NCBI RefSeq assembly: GCF_008763945.1 | Contig: NZ_VTQH01000001.1 | Location: 124,001-188,000, forward strand | From: Microbacterium testaceum StLB037 | GTDB taxonomy: Bacteria; Actinomycetota; Actinomycetes; Actinomycetales; Microbacteriaceae | Length of the DNA stretch: 64,000 nt | Reading direction: 5' to 3' | Part shown: piece after piece, positions 27,732 to 36,375 of the stretch | Position numbering within the stretch: position 1 is the stretch's first letter | Layout: each line of letters starts with the position of its first letter | Made by a program: the position numbers and the translations under genes | The notes under the pieces: model-generated | What the model was told of the DNA's origin: nothing | Seen by the model: the letters and a program-made list of their open reading frames with translations, nothing else | Databases searched by the model: none

Positions 27732-28196
27732 ATGCCCCTTGACGCGTCTTCCATCCGCGTGAAAGCCATGCTCGTCGTGCCCCACCCCGAACGACCGGCA
27801 CACCTCATGAGCACCCACGGCCCGACCCGTGAGAACCCGCGGGGCTTTCACCGCCTGATCGGCGGCAGCGTCGAGTTCGGCGAAACGCATCGCGAAGCGA
27901 TCGTCCGTGAGGTGGAGGAAGAGCTCGGCGCGCGCATCACAGACCTGACCTACCTCGACACGATCGAGAGCCTCTTCCGATACAACGGCGAGGCGGGCCA
28001 TGAGATCATCGCGCTCTACTCCGGCGGACTCGACCCCCTGCCCCCGGAGCACGGCGGCACCCTCACCGAGTCCGACGGTTCCGTCGTGCCCGTCGTGTGG
28101 CGACCGCTCGATGCTGGGAAAGAGTTCGCTCCCCTCTACCCCGTGGCGGCGGAGCCGTGGGTTCGATCCGTCGTCACCCGGGCGACGGCGCGGTAA
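27732..28196 (+). CDS. NUDIX hydrolase
   Basis: A 154-residue NUDIX protein with a full Nudix box, from GGSVEFGETHREA to REVEEELG, matching Gx5Ex7REUXEEXGU. Such enzymes hydrolyse nucleoside diphosphates linked to another moiety. Short substrate-defining loops give no hint of the substrate. It ends in a hairpin shared with the convergent barstar-like gene. Confidence 0.85.
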   Translation: MPLDASSIRVKAMLVVPHPERPAHLMSTHGPTRENPRGFHRLIGGSVEFGETHREAIVREVEEELGARITDLTYLDTIESLFRYNGEAGHEIIALYSGGLDPLPPEHGGTLTESDGSVVPVVWRPLDAGKEFAPLYPVAAEPWVRSVVTRATAR

Positions 28197-28221
28197 CGGG
28201 GAGCACGGTCTCGCTCTCCGT
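28196..28221. terminator. Bidirectional hairpin between NUDIX and barstar-like genes
   Basis: Arms ACGGGGAGC and GCTCTCCGT pair with one mismatch around an 8-nt loop, between two convergent stops. There is no clear T-tract, so efficiency is uncertain. Confidence 0.4.
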
Positions 28222-28616
28222 CAGTCGAGCACCAGCTCGATGTTCGGGTGATCCCGGAACACCCTCACCACGAGCTCGAAGTACGTCTCGCCCACCCCCG
28301 ACTCGAGCGCATCGAGGGCGCGCTGAGCGGCGGCCGCGGAGTACACCTGCGGCCGGGCGAGCTTCGCGCGGTAGTACTCGCGCGCCGCGTCGATCCCCAG
28401 CGCTTCCCGCGCGATGTCGGTCCGTTTCCACACCACGCGCACCGGCTCTGCTCCGTCGAGGACGCCGAAGCCGCCGTACAGCAGGTCGTCGAGTGCGTCG
28501 AGGCTCTCGCCCAGCGTCCACTCCTCGGAGGGCATGAACACGCGGTTCAGTTCCGCATAGAGCGACGGGATGCCGTGGACCGTCGTCCCGTCGATCTCGA
28601 TGGTGCGCGGGGTCAT
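28221..28616 (-). CDS. Barstar-family protein
   Basis: A 131-residue protein resembling barstar-type ribonuclease inhibitors: IDGTTVHGIPSLYAELNRVF, EWTLGESLDALDDLLYGGFG and a C-terminal FRDHPNIELVLD. Its ATG overlaps the stop of the AraC gene in ATGA, so the two are cotranscribed. No barnase-like RNase is nearby, so it may be an orphan inhibitor. Confidence 0.7.
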   Translation of the reverse strand: MTPRTIEIDGTTVHGIPSLYAELNRVFMPSEEWTLGESLDALDDLLYGGFGVLDGAEPVRVVWKRTDIAREALGIDAAREYYRAKLARPQVYSAAAAQRALDALESGVGETYFELVVRVFRDHPNIELVLD

Positions 28617-29404
28617 GGCATCCCTCGCCCGGAACCGGCGAAGACGGCCGGCGTGACTCCGAGCACGCGTCGGAAGTGACGTGTCAGGTGCGCCTGATCG
28701 TGGAAGCCGACGCGAGCGGCGACGTCCGCGGGCCGCCCGCCGTCGACGAGCATGCGGCGCGCGGCGTCGACCCGACGCGTCACGAGGTAGCGGTGCGGAG
28801 CGATGCCGTACGTCTGCGAGAACACGCGCACGAGGTGACTGGGGTGGGCGTGCAGTTCGAGTGCCACCTCGGCCAGGGTGAACGATTGCGTCCACCGGTC
28901 GTCGAGCAGAGAACGCAGGCGCCGCGCCAACGGGACGTCGGCGAGAACTGCCGTGTCCGACCCTGCGTGCGAGAGCACGGCCTCGCGAACCGCGAGCAAC
29001 CACTGCTCGGCGGCAAGCTCGTCTCCGGGGTGCCGCAGAGCCGCATGGATCCGTTGCGTCGCCGCTACGGTCGCGGCGTGCGCGAGGGTCGGCCGTCGCG
29101 CGATACGCGCAGCCGTGGCCTCGGACAACCAGTCGCCCGAGAGGTACAGCACGCGCTTTCGATACCCCTCGCCCGCGCGCGCGGAACGACCGTCGTGCGG
29201 GATCCCGGGAGGCAGGAGCGTGACCGCCGCGGGCACCGCCTGATGCGCTGCGCCGTCGAGACCGTACGACACGGCTCCGCGGTCTACCAGCATGACGGCC
29301 CAGTCGTCGTGGGTGTGGACGGGGTACGCGTGATCGAGATCGGCGTAATAAGTCTCGCGGAGGAACGGCACCTCAGGATGCCAAGCCCGCACGCGATCGA
29401 CCAT
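28613..29404 (-). CDS. AraC-family transcriptional regulator
   Basis: A 263-residue regulator. The N-terminal half is a cupin-like AraC effector domain (PVHTHDDWAVMLVDRGAV). The C-terminal 100 residues form the two-helix-turn-helix DNA-binding domain (FTLAEVALELHAHPSHLVRV and ADVAARVGFHDQAHLTRHF). It is divergent from a DUF2000 gene with about 50 nt between the starts, a pairing that suggests it controls that gene and itself from the shared region. Confidence 0.85.
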   Translation of the reverse strand: MVDRVRAWHPEVPFLRETYYADLDHAYPVHTHDDWAVMLVDRGAVSYGLDGAAHQAVPAAVTLLPPGIPHDGRSARAGEGYRKRVLYLSGDWLSEATAARIARRPTLAHAATVAATQRIHAALRHPGDELAAEQWLLAVREAVLSHAGSDTAVLADVPLARRLRSLLDDRWTQSFTLAEVALELHAHPSHLVRVFSQTYGIAPHRYLVTRRVDAARRMLVDGGRPADVAARVGFHDQAHLTRHFRRVLGVTPAVFAGSGRGMP

Positions 29405-29453
29405 GCAAGAAACGTACAAGACGGCCCCGACACCGCGGGCCGAGGCTGGATCC

Positions 29454-29903
29454 ATGACCGATGCAACCGACGCCGCCCGCTCCGACCCACCCCGTTTCGA
29501 CACCAAGGTGGTGGTGGTGCTCGCCGGCGACCTCGCCGCCTGGCAGGAGCTGAACGTGACGGCCTTTCTGATGTCGGGGATCGCCACCAGCGAAGACGAC
29601 CTCGTCGGCGAGCCCTACCGCGACGCCGACGGCACCACCTATCTGCCGATGCTCCGCCAGCCGGTCATCGTGCTCACCGCAGATGCCGAGACGCTCGCCC
29701 GCGCCCGAGCCAAAGCCGCCGCGCGCGAGGACGTCTCCGTCGCGATCTACACCCGCGAGCTGTTCGACACCTCGCACGACGCGGCCAACCGTGCCGCTGT
29801 CGCCGCCGTGGCGGCCTCCGAGCTCGACCTCGTCGGGATCGCCGTGCGCGGCCCGCGCAATGTGATCGACCGGGTGGTGAAGGGCGCGACGTTCCACGGG
29901 TGA
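29454..29903 (+). CDS. DUF2000 family protein
   Basis: A 149-residue protein with the DUF2000 pattern (KVVVVLAGDLAAWQELNVTA, FLMSGIAT, AIYTRELFDTSHDA). An upstream in-frame ATG at 29403 overlaps the AraC start; the ATG at 29454 with GAGG upstream is preferred. The family is of unknown function and is often divergent from AraC regulators, as here. Confidence 0.75.
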   Translation: MTDATDAARSDPPRFDTKVVVVLAGDLAAWQELNVTAFLMSGIATSEDDLVGEPYRDADGTTYLPMLRQPVIVLTADAETLARARAKAAAREDVSVAIYTRELFDTSHDAANRAAVAAVAASELDLVGIAVRGPRNVIDRVVKGATFHG

Positions 29904-29914
29904 GGAAACGACGA

Positions 29915-29946
29915 GAGGGCCGGACGCCTGTCGGCATCCGGCCCTC
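29915..29946. terminator. Strong GC hairpin after the DUF2000 gene
   Basis: Arms GAGGGCCGGACGCC and GGCATCCGGCCCTC pair over 14 bp with one G-T pair around the loop TGTC. It lies 12 nt after the DUF2000 stop and just beyond the stop of the minus-strand small peptide, so it can serve both strands. The right arm contains the backbone heptamer GGCATCC. Confidence 0.75.
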
Positions 29947-29978
29947 GCGTGCGAACCTCGCTCGGAGGTTCTGGACGA

Positions 29979-30086
29979 CTAGTTGCCTCCGTTGATCACC
30001 GACAGGTACGAACCGAAGGGGCGCGCGGTGTCGAGATCGGCGAAGTCGTCGGCAAGGCCCTCGTGAGGCGTGTTCTCGTTCTTCAT
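29979..30086 (-). CDS. Possible 35-residue peptide
   Basis: An ATG-initiated small frame with an acidic, leader-like N terminus (MKNENTPHEGLADDF, then ADLDTA) and a contrasting C-terminal tail (RPFGSYLSVINGGN). It sits between a strong hairpin and an AT-rich stretch that could hold a promoter. The ribosome site is weak (CTGGGG). The layout is reminiscent of modified-peptide precursors, but I recognise no family and no modifying enzyme is adjacent. Confidence 0.4.
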   Translation of the reverse strand: MKNENTPHEGLADDFADLDTARPFGSYLSVINGGN

Positions 30087-30126
30087 GACCCCAGTGTCGG
30101 CGAGCGGCCCTCGCGGGGAAGGGCGC

Positions 30127-30156
30127 TTGACAATCGGCCGATATCTCGCCTAGCTA
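30127..30156 (+). promoter_or_regulatory. AT-rich patch with promoter-like hexamers and a perfect palindrome
   Basis: TTGACA (30127-30132) and TAGCTA (30151-30156) are 18 nt apart and resemble a sigma-70 promoter on the plus strand, yet no plus-strand gene follows. Between them lies the perfect palindrome ATCGGCCGAT. The patch lies about 40 nt upstream of the minus-strand 35-residue frame and could instead hold an operator for it. Confidence 0.3.
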
Positions 30157-30186
30157 ATTACTCTCCGGGCTAACGAAGTCGCGGAA

Positions 30187-30546
30187 TCACGCGTCCGGTG
30201 CCTCATTCGTCCCGGCCAGCACCGGAGCGAGCATGATGATCGCCGCGCCCCCGAGGGCGACGGCCGAGCCGACGAAGTCCCACATCGTCGGCCGGAACCC
30301 GTCGACCACGATCCCCCACGCCAGCGAACCCGCGATGAACACCCCGCCGTAGGCCGCGAGCACGCGCCCGAAGTGCGCTTCGGGCTGCAGCGCTGCGATG
30401 AACCCGTAGGCGCCGAGCGCCAGGATGCCCAGAAGGGCGACCCACCAGCCGCGGTTCTCGCGAACCGCCTGCCAGACGAGCCACGCCCCGCCGATCTCGG
30501 CGACCGCGGCCACGGCGAACAGGATCACGATGCGCGCGGTGGTCAT
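30187..30546 (-). CDS. YnfA family (UPF0060) membrane protein
   Basis: A 119-residue protein with four membrane helices and the family pattern [33 protein letters not shown] and a last helix [15 protein letters not shown]. YnfA proteins are small-multidrug-resistance-like transporters of the cytoplasmic membrane. The ATG at 30546 fits the family length; the longer frame upstream does not look coding. Confidence 0.85.
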   Translation of the reverse strand: MTTARIVILFAVAAVAEIGGAWLVWQAVRENRGWWVALLGILALGAYGFIAALQPEAHFGRVLAAYGGVFIAGSLAWGIVVDGFRPTMWDFVGSAVALGGAAIIMLAPVLAGTNEAPDA

Positions 30547-30685
30547 CCCGCCATTATCGACCGCGCCACCCACGCGGCCGCCACCGTGACCGATCGGGTT
30601 ACGCCGGAAAACCGGTAGATGACGGGTGCGAAACATTTGGGATGAGTGCGCTGTGCGGCCGATACGGTTCCCTCAGGAGGTACCC

Positions 30686-30898
30686 ATGACTCGACCCCGC
30701 ACGGTGACCCACACGTACACGCTGGCGGGTGGCTGGCAGAAGACGCACCTCGGACCTCTCACGGCGGAACTCGCGGAAACCCTGCGGCGCCAGGGCGTGA
30801 CGATGGTCCGTGCCCGCCGTGGCCTGCTCGACAGCCGCGAGATCTCGCTCCGCGATTACCCGCCCAAGCGGGCCAAGACGTCCGCACTGCCCGGCTGA
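30686..30898 (+). CDS. Small basic protein of unknown function
   Basis: A 70-residue protein with a strong AGGAGG 7 nt before its ATG, which makes translation likely. It contains a Trp-bearing turn (GGWQKTHLGPL) and ends in a basic tail (YPPKRAKTS). I do not recognise a domain. Confidence 0.6.
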   Translation: MTRPRTVTHTYTLAGGWQKTHLGPLTAELAETLRRQGVTMVRARRGLLDSREISLRDYPPKRAKTSALPG

Positions 30899-30958
30899 CA
30901 CCCGGCGCGAGGAAGACTCGGCGTAGCGTGGACCCACCACTCGACGCCGAGGGAGAAC

Positions 30959-32626
30959 ATGGACGCCGACGTCATCATCATCGGGGCGGGCCTCGCGGGC
31001 CTCGTCGCCAGCAATGAACTGGTGCGCGCGGGCAAGCGCGTAATCGTCGTCGAGCAGGAGAACGCTGCGAACCTTGGCGGGCAGGCGTTCTGGTCGTTCG
31101 GGGGGATCTTCCTCGTCGACTCCCCCATGCAGCGCCGCCTCGGGGTGAAGGACTCCCTCGATCTCGCCTGGCAGGACTGGCAGGGCTCCGCCGGATGGGA
31201 CCGTCTCGACGGCGACCACCCCGAGGACGAGTGGGCGCAGAAGTGGGGCCGGGCGTACGTCGAGTTCGCTGCCGGAGAGAAACGCTCGTGGCTGCAGCAG
31301 CAGGGCGTGAAATTCACCCCCGTGGTCGGGTGGGCGGAGCGCGGGTCGCTCACCGCCGGCGGCCACGGCAACTCCGTCCCCCGCTTCCACGTGCCGTGGG
31401 GAACGGGCACCGGCATCTCGGAACCCTTCGCCGACAGGGCGAGAGCAGCGGATGCCGTCGACCTGCGGTTCCGCCACCGCGTCGACGGTCTGGTGTTCAC
31501 CGACGGCGCCGTCACCGGCGTGCGCGGCACCGTCCTCGCCCCCGACGACTCACCGCGCGGGGTGTCGTCGTCGCGCGAGGCGGTCGGCGAGTTCGAGCTG
31601 TCGGCACAGGCCGTGGTCATCGCCTCGGGCGGCATCGGCGGCGATCACGACCGCGTGCGCCGGTGGTGGCCGGAGCGGCTCGGCACGCCCCCGCGCACGA
31701 TGGTCACCGGCGTCCCCGCCCACGTCGACGGACGCATGCTCGACATCGCCGCGGACCAGGGCGTGCGCCTGGTGAACCGGGATCGCATGTGGCACTACAC
31801 CGAGGGGCTCCAGAACTGGAACCCCGTGTGGCCGGGTCATGGCATCCGGATCCTTCCCGGTCCTTCCTCGATGTGGCTCGATGCGCGAGGCCGTCGCCTG
31901 CCCGCGCCCGGACTGCCCGGGTACGACACCCTCGGCACGCTGAAGCTGCTACGCACGACCAGCGATCTCGTCGACTACGACTACTCGTGGTTCGTGCTCG
32001 ATCAGACGATCATCAAGAAGGAGTTCGCGCTCTCGGGTTCGGAGCAGAACCCCGACATCACGAACCGCGACCTGGCTCTGCTGCTACGCACACGTCTCGG
32101 ACGCGCCGCTCCCGGCCCGGTCGAGGACTTCAAGCGCGAGGGAGCCGACTTCGTCGTGGCCGACACCCTGGGTGAGCTCGTCCGCGGCATGAACGCCCTG
32201 ACCGGAGACGAGCTGCTCGACGAGGACGCCATCCGCCGTCAGATCGAGGCGCGCGACCGCGAGGTCGTGAACCCGTACTCGAAAGACGCGCAGACCATCG
32301 GCATCCAGAACAGCCGACGCTTCCGCGGAGACCGCCTGTTCCGCACGGTCCCCGCCCACGCGATCCTCGATCCCCGCCACGGCCCGCTCATCGCCGTGCG
32401 ACTCTGGATCGTCACGCGCAAGACCCTCGGGGGAATCCAGACCGACCTCGACGGCCGCGCCCTGGACGAATCCGGGATGCCGATCCCCGGCCTCTACGCC
32501 GCGGGCGAGGCCGCGGGCTTCGGCGGTGGCGGGGCCCACGGGTACAACGCCCTCGAGGGGACCTTCCTCGGCGGGTGCCTGTTCACCGGGCGGACGGTGG
32601 GGAGGGCGCTGGCGGGGGCGGTGTGA
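30959..32626 (+). CDS. FAD-binding dehydrogenase (fumarate reductase/3-ketosteroid dehydrogenase type)
   Basis: A 555-residue flavoprotein. The N-terminal dinucleotide fold has IIIGAGLAGLVASNELVRAG, followed by VVEQE and LGGQAFWSFGGIF. Near the C terminus is the FAD motif GLYAAGEAAGFGGGGAHGYN. The overall plan fits the putative FAD-binding dehydrogenase group related to fumarate reductase and KstD flavoproteins. Cytoplasmic; the substrate is not determinable here. It stands alone, 60 nt after a small gene. Confidence 0.82.
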   Translation: MDADVIIIGAGLAGLVASNELVRAGKRVIVVEQENAANLGGQAFWSFGGIFLVDSPMQRRLGVKDSLDLAWQDWQGSAGWDRLDGDHPEDEWAQKWGRAYVEFAAGEKRSWLQQQGVKFTPVVGWAERGSLTAGGHGNSVPRFHVPWGTGTGISEPFADRARAADAVDLRFRHRVDGLVFTDGAVTGVRGTVLAPDDSPRGVSSSREAVGEFELSAQAVVIASGGIGGDHDRVRRWWPERLGTPPRTMVTGVPAHVDGRMLDIAADQGVRLVNRDRMWHYTEGLQNWNPVWPGHGIRILPGPSSMWLDARGRRLPAPGLPGYDTLGTLKLLRTTSDLVDYDYSWFVLDQTIIKKEFALSGSEQNPDITNRDLALLLRTRLGRAAPGPVEDFKREGADFVVADTLGELVRGMNALTGDELLDEDAIRRQIEARDREVVNPYSKDAQTIGIQNSRRFRGDRLFRTVPAHAILDPRHGPLIAVRLWIVTRKTLGGIQTDLDGRALDESGMPIPGLYAAGEAAGFGGGGAHGYNALEGTFLGGCLFTGRTVGRALAGAV

Positions 32627-32674
32627 GGCGCCGCTCCGATGCGGGGCCCTCTGTGGCGGACGGTCGTGCGGGCG

Positions 32675-33200
32675 TCAGGCGCGCGCGGCCGCCGAGGTCA
32701 TGGGGCACTCGGACGGGTCGCGGGCGGCGAGTCCGACCCGGTTCAGGTAGCGGATCACGATGCCGTACGACTCGAACAGCGTCGTCTCGACGTAGGGGAC
32801 GTTGAGCGTCTGGCTGTGCTCCTTGACGATCGCACGGGCCTTGCTGAGGTGCGGGCGCGGCATGCTCGGGAATAGGTGGTGCTCCATCTGGTAGCTGGGG
32901 CCGCCCATGAGCCACGTGGCCCACCAGCCGCCGGTGCAGGAAGACGAACACCGGAGCGACGAAGACCGCGAAGCGCAGGGCGATGATCGACAGCTCGGTC
33001 CAGCGGCCCTTGACGGGCTCGCGCGAAAGCAGGTGCCGCAGTCCGATGACGTGCAGGTTCGCACCTTCGAGGGTCAGCAGGGGGAAGAACGCCCAGCCCT
33101 GGCGCTGGGTGATCCAGCGCTGGATGCCGCGGGCCTTGGCCGCGTTCACGCTGAGGAACGAGATCGTGTCGATCTCGATGTCGGGGTCCTCGAGGAGCGT
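32675..33200 (-). pseudogene. Remnant of fatty acid desaturase
   Basis: The C-terminal 60% of a membrane desaturase, starting near EDPDIEIDTISF. The first 130 residues with the HExxH and HxxHH boxes are gone. An internal deletion of about 50 codons at roughly 32930-32942 joins FVFLHRR to GGWWATWLMGG in another frame. The last His box (QMEHHLF) and the end (VGLAARDPSECPMTSAAARA) remain. An intact paralogue lies in the island at 50936-52042. Confidence 0.85.
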
Positions 33201-33373
33201 ATGCGCCCGCACGCATACGCTGCGCCCGGATCGGCGGACAGACGCGTGGCGCCGGCCAAGGGCCCGCATTCTGCTCAGGCGAGTGCCAGCCTGAGCGCTC
33301 CGCCGTTCTCACACGCGCGCAGACAGCACAACCCTGTGGGCGTTTTCGCCGTCGCGGCCGTACACCGGTCGGT

Positions 33374-34468
33374 ATGGCACGGCAGAAGACCACGCGCACC
33401 ACTGCTCACCCGGAAGCGCAGCAGAAACCGGACTCCCCCACGGATCTCGAGAAACGATCCTGGGGGTACGTCCTGAAGAAGACCCTGCGGGAGTTCCTCG
33501 CCGACCAGTGCCTCGACGCCGCCGCGGGTCTCGTCTACTACTCGGTGCTCGCGCTCTTCCCCGCCCTGCTCGCGATCTTCTCGGTCCTCGGCGTCATCGG
33601 TCAGGGCGACGCCGCCGCGGCCGCGATCGTCGACATCGTGCGCCAGGTGGCTCCGGATGCCGCCGATTCCCTGAGCGGACCGCTCGAGGAGATCGCCTCG
33701 TCGCCGGGCGCGGGTTTCGCGCTCGTCTCGGGCATCGTGCTGGCCCTGTGGTCGGCCTCGGGATACGTCGGAGCGTTCAGTCGTGCGATGAACCGCATCT
33801 ACGAGATCGAAGAGGGCCGGCCCTTCTGGAAGCTGCGCCCCATGCAGCTCCTCGTCACCGTGATCGCCGTAGTGTCCCTGGCCCTCGTCGCCCTCGGCCT
33901 CGTCATCTCGGGCGATGTCACCTCGGCCATCGGCAACGCCCTGCGTCTCGGCGAGGGCGTGCAGATCGCGTGGGACATCGCCAAATGGCCCGTGATGCTG
34001 TTCGTCATCGTGTTCCTGGTCGCGGTGCTCTACTACGCCACCCCGAACGCGAAGCAGCCGAAGTTCCGCTGGATCAGCCTCGGCGCGGTCGTCGCGATCG
34101 TGATCCTCGCACTGGCGACGGCGGGCTTCGCCTTCTACATCGTCAACTTCTCGAACTACGACCGCACCTACGGTTCGCTCGCGGGCGTGATCATCTTCCT
34201 GCTGTGGCTGTGGATCGCTAATCTCGCGCTGCTCTTCGGCGCGGAGTTCGACGCCGAGCTCGAGCGGGGCCGGCAGCTGCAGGGCGGGATCGCCGCCGAA
34301 CGCGATCTGCAACTGCCCGCGCGCGACACGCGTAAGAGCGACAAGCAACACGCGAAGGAGCGCGAGGACATCGCGGAGGGCCGCCGCATCCGTCTGGACG
34401 CGCCCGAGACCTCGAACGCCCCGCAGCCGACGAAGCGGCGGCGCGGACTGTTCGGGAGACGGAAGTGA
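33374..34468 (+). CDS. YihY/BrkB family membrane protein
   Basis: A 364-residue membrane protein of the YihY (former RNase BN) family. Six hydrophobic segments lie between 45 and 300, with DQCLDAAAGLVYYSVLALFP and the last pair around YGSLAGVIIFLLWLWIANLA and LFGAEFDAELER, all typical. The long charged C-terminal tail (RDTRKSDKQH...) is common in actinobacterial members. The cellular function of the family is not settled. Confidence 0.88.
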   Translation: MARQKTTRTTAHPEAQQKPDSPTDLEKRSWGYVLKKTLREFLADQCLDAAAGLVYYSVLALFPALLAIFSVLGVIGQGDAAAAAIVDIVRQVAPDAADSLSGPLEEIASSPGAGFALVSGIVLALWSASGYVGAFSRAMNRIYEIEEGRPFWKLRPMQLLVTVIAVVSLALVALGLVISGDVTSAIGNALRLGEGVQIAWDIAKWPVMLFVIVFLVAVLYYATPNAKQPKFRWISLGAVVAIVILALATAGFAFYIVNFSNYDRTYGSLAGVIIFLLWLWIANLALLFGAEFDAELERGRQLQGGIAAERDLQLPARDTRKSDKQHAKEREDIAEGRRIRLDAPETSNAPQPTKRRRGLFGRRK

Positions 34469-34487
34469 CGCACGCGGAGGTGACACA

Positions 34488-35213
34488 GTGACGGTGAACA
34501 GACTCTGGCTCGTCCGCCACGGCGAGAGCGAGGGAAACGTCGCCGCGTCGAAGGCCGAGCGCGAGGGGGCTGCGGTCATCACGCTCGACGTCCGCGACGC
34601 AGACGTTCCCCTCTCCCCCGTCGGCGAAAAGCAGGCCCGAGCCCTTCGCACCTGGATGGAGACGAACGGCTCGTCCGTCGAGGAATGTTGGGTCTCGCCA
34701 TACCATCGCGCGCGTCAGACCCTCGCTCTGGCTCTGGGCGGTGCCGCCGACGCCTCCCGGCCGCGGGTGGACGAGCGATTGCGCGACCGGGAACTCGGCA
34801 TCCTGGATCTGCTGACGACCCGCGGAGTGCACGAGCTGCACCCCGACGAGGCCGCGCGGCGTCGCCATCTCGGCAAGTTCTTCCACCGCCCGCCCGGTGG
34901 AGAGTCGTGGGCCGACGTCGCACTGCGGCTGCGGTCGTTCCTCGCGGAGCACCTCGAGCGGCCGGCCGACACCGCGCTGATCGTCGCCCACGATGCCGTC
35001 ATCATGCTCGTGCTGTACATCCTGCTGCCGATGGACGAGGCCGAGCTGCTCGCCTTCACCGCCGCGCACACGGTCCGCAACGCGTCGGTCACCGAGCTCG
35101 TCCGCACCGACGAGGGCTGGAAGCTCGTGACCTTCTCCGACGTCACCCACCTGAAAAGCGAAGGCGCCGATGTCACCGTCCACTCCGGAGAGACCGATGC
35201 CCCCCACCGTTGA
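34488..35213 (+). CDS. Histidine phosphatase family protein
   Basis: A 241-residue phosphatase of the phosphoglycerate-mutase-like superfamily. The catalytic motif RHGES is at the N terminus (LVRHGESEGN). The second His is in IVAHDAVIM, and the proton-donor Glu region lies near RDRELGIL. The GTG start has GGAGGTGA 5 nt upstream. It lies 19 nt behind yihY and its end overlaps nnrD by 17 nt, so the three are probably cotranscribed. Confidence 0.85.
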   Translation: MTVNRLWLVRHGESEGNVAASKAEREGAAVITLDVRDADVPLSPVGEKQARALRTWMETNGSSVEECWVSPYHRARQTLALALGGAADASRPRVDERLRDRELGILDLLTTRGVHELHPDEAARRRHLGKFFHRPPGGESWADVALRLRSFLAEHLERPADTALIVAHDAVIMLVLYILLPMDEAELLAFTAAHTVRNASVTELVRTDEGWKLVTFSDVTHLKSEGADVTVHSGETDAPHR

Positions 35214-36033
35214 GAAGGTCACCAGCGCGCTGCTGCGGGAGTGGGGACTACCGGATCCCGGGTCGAAGAAAGCCCGCGGGCAGGTCGTCGTGGTCGGCGG
35301 CTCACCCCGGTCGCCCGGCGCTGTCCTGCTGTCGGCCGAGGCGGCGCTCCGCGTCGGCGCGGAGCGAGTGGGCCTGGCCGTTCCGCCCGACATCGCGGTG
35401 GGCCTCGGCACTGCCATGCCGGAGGCCGGGGTGTACGCCTGGGGAGGGGATGCCGACTCCCTCGACGACGGCCTGCATTCGGCGCTCGAGTCCGCAGACG
35501 CGGTGCTGTTCGGTCCGGGCTTCGACGACCCCGACGTCACGCGCACGGCCCTCCTCGCGATCGCGCGGGCCGACGTGGCGCGGCTCGTGCTGGATGCGTT
35601 CGCCCTCGGCATCCTGTCGGATATCGATCGTTCCCTCCTGCCCGATGACCTGCTCATCAACGCGAACGAGGAAGAAGCCGCGCTGCTGCTCGAGCGCGAC
35701 CTCGGCGAGGACCGCGCCGCGGACACCGCGGAGATCGCCGCCCTCTACCGCGCGGTGGTGCACTGCTTCGGCACTGTCGCCACCCCCGACGGGCGGGTGT
35801 GGCAGGCCGAGCCCGGCAGCGGAGGACTCGGCACGGCCGGCAGCGGCGACGTGCTGTCGGGCTGCATCGCCGGGTTCGCCTCGCGCGGGCTCGAGCCGGA
35901 ACGCGCGGCGGTATGGGGCGGGTGGGCGCACGCCCGCTCGGGCGATCGGCTCACCGAGCGGGCCGGCGTGGGTTTTCTGGCGCGGGATCTGCTGGGAGAG
36001 GTGACGGCGGTGGTGCGGGATGCGGTGGGGTGA
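35197..36033 (+). CDS. nnrD: ADP-dependent NAD(P)H-hydrate dehydratase
   Basis: A 278-residue repair enzyme that converts damaged NADHX/NADPHX back to NAD(P)H using ADP. It has the ribokinase-like fold motifs VVVVGGSPRSPGAVLLSAEA, INANEEEAALL (NxxE) and the catalytic GTAGSGDVLSGCIAG. The ATG at 35197 has GGAGAG 6 nt upstream; an earlier ATG at 35170 is in frame but without a site. The epimerase partner NnrE is not fused and is not present here. Confidence 0.85.
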   Translation: MPPTVEKVTSALLREWGLPDPGSKKARGQVVVVGGSPRSPGAVLLSAEAALRVGAERVGLAVPPDIAVGLGTAMPEAGVYAWGGDADSLDDGLHSALESADAVLFGPGFDDPDVTRTALLAIARADVARLVLDAFALGILSDIDRSLLPDDLLINANEEEAALLLERDLGEDRAADTAEIAALYRAVVHCFGTVATPDGRVWQAEPGSGGLGTAGSGDVLSGCIAGFASRGLEPERAAVWGGWAHARSGDRLTERAGVGFLARDLLGEVTAVVRDAVG

Positions 36034-36034
36034 G

Positions 36035-36058
36035 GGGGCTTTCCGTTTCCGAAGCCCC
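36035..36058. terminator. Hairpin between nnrD and a convergent small gene
   Basis: Arms GGGGCTT and AAGCCCC flank a 10-nt loop directly after the nnrD stop. Confidence 0.6.
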
Positions 36059-36120
36059 AGATGCTCGCACCGGTGTTGACGTTCGACTTCTCGCGACCGG
36101 GCGGCTTGGGCCTGCTGGAC

Positions 36121-36279
36121 TCAGAGCTGGTCCGAATGCCCCTCGATCTGTTCCCGGCGGTACTTGCGCAGCGCGGAGAGAACCGCTCCACGAATGACGA
36201 GCCACGACACCAGAGCCGAGATCCCCCCGATGATCACAGTGGATGGGAGGGCGATCATGAATTCGTCGAAATCGAACAT
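36121..36279 (-). CDS. 52-residue single-pass membrane protein
   Basis: An ATG start with AGGGTGAG about 5 nt upstream. A short acidic N terminus (MFDFDEFMI) leads into one hydrophobic helix (VIIGGISALVSWLVIRGAVL) and a basic, charged tail (RKYRREQIEG). The composition and ribosome site support a genuine small membrane protein; the function is unknown. Confidence 0.55.
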   Translation of the reverse strand: MFDFDEFMIALPSTVIIGGISALVSWLVIRGAVLSALRKYRREQIEGHSDQL

Positions 36280-36339
36280 GGGGCTCACCCTATGGGCGAC
36301 GCGGTGACGAACTCTCGGACACCGCCGAGAAATGACGAA

Positions 36340-36368
36340 GGGCCGGACACTCTTTCGAGTTCCGACCC
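36340..36368 (-). terminator. Probable original tRNA-Pro terminator, displaced by island insertion
   Basis: On the minus strand, arms GGGTCGGAACTC and GAGTGTCCGGCCC pair around a GAAA loop and are followed by a T-rich stretch. No gene ends here now. The minus-strand sequence just before it contains ACAGAATGGG, identical to the 3' edge of tRNA-Pro at 61207-61216. Rejoining the two edges would place this hairpin 8 nt after the tRNA, the normal spacing for a tRNA terminator. Confidence 0.55.
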
Positions 36369-36375
36369 ATTCTGT
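36366..36375. repeat. Putative left attachment core (attL)
   Basis: CCCATTCTGT, the same 10 bp that abuts tRNA-Pro on the right. The short length makes it suggestive only; support comes from the adjacent displaced terminator. Confidence 0.45.

Noticed and set aside
30127..30156. Plus-strand sigma-70 promoter for a downstream gene
   Set aside because: Hexamers are good but no plus-strand gene follows until 30686, beyond the opposite-strand ynfA; kept only as a low-confidence regulatory patch.
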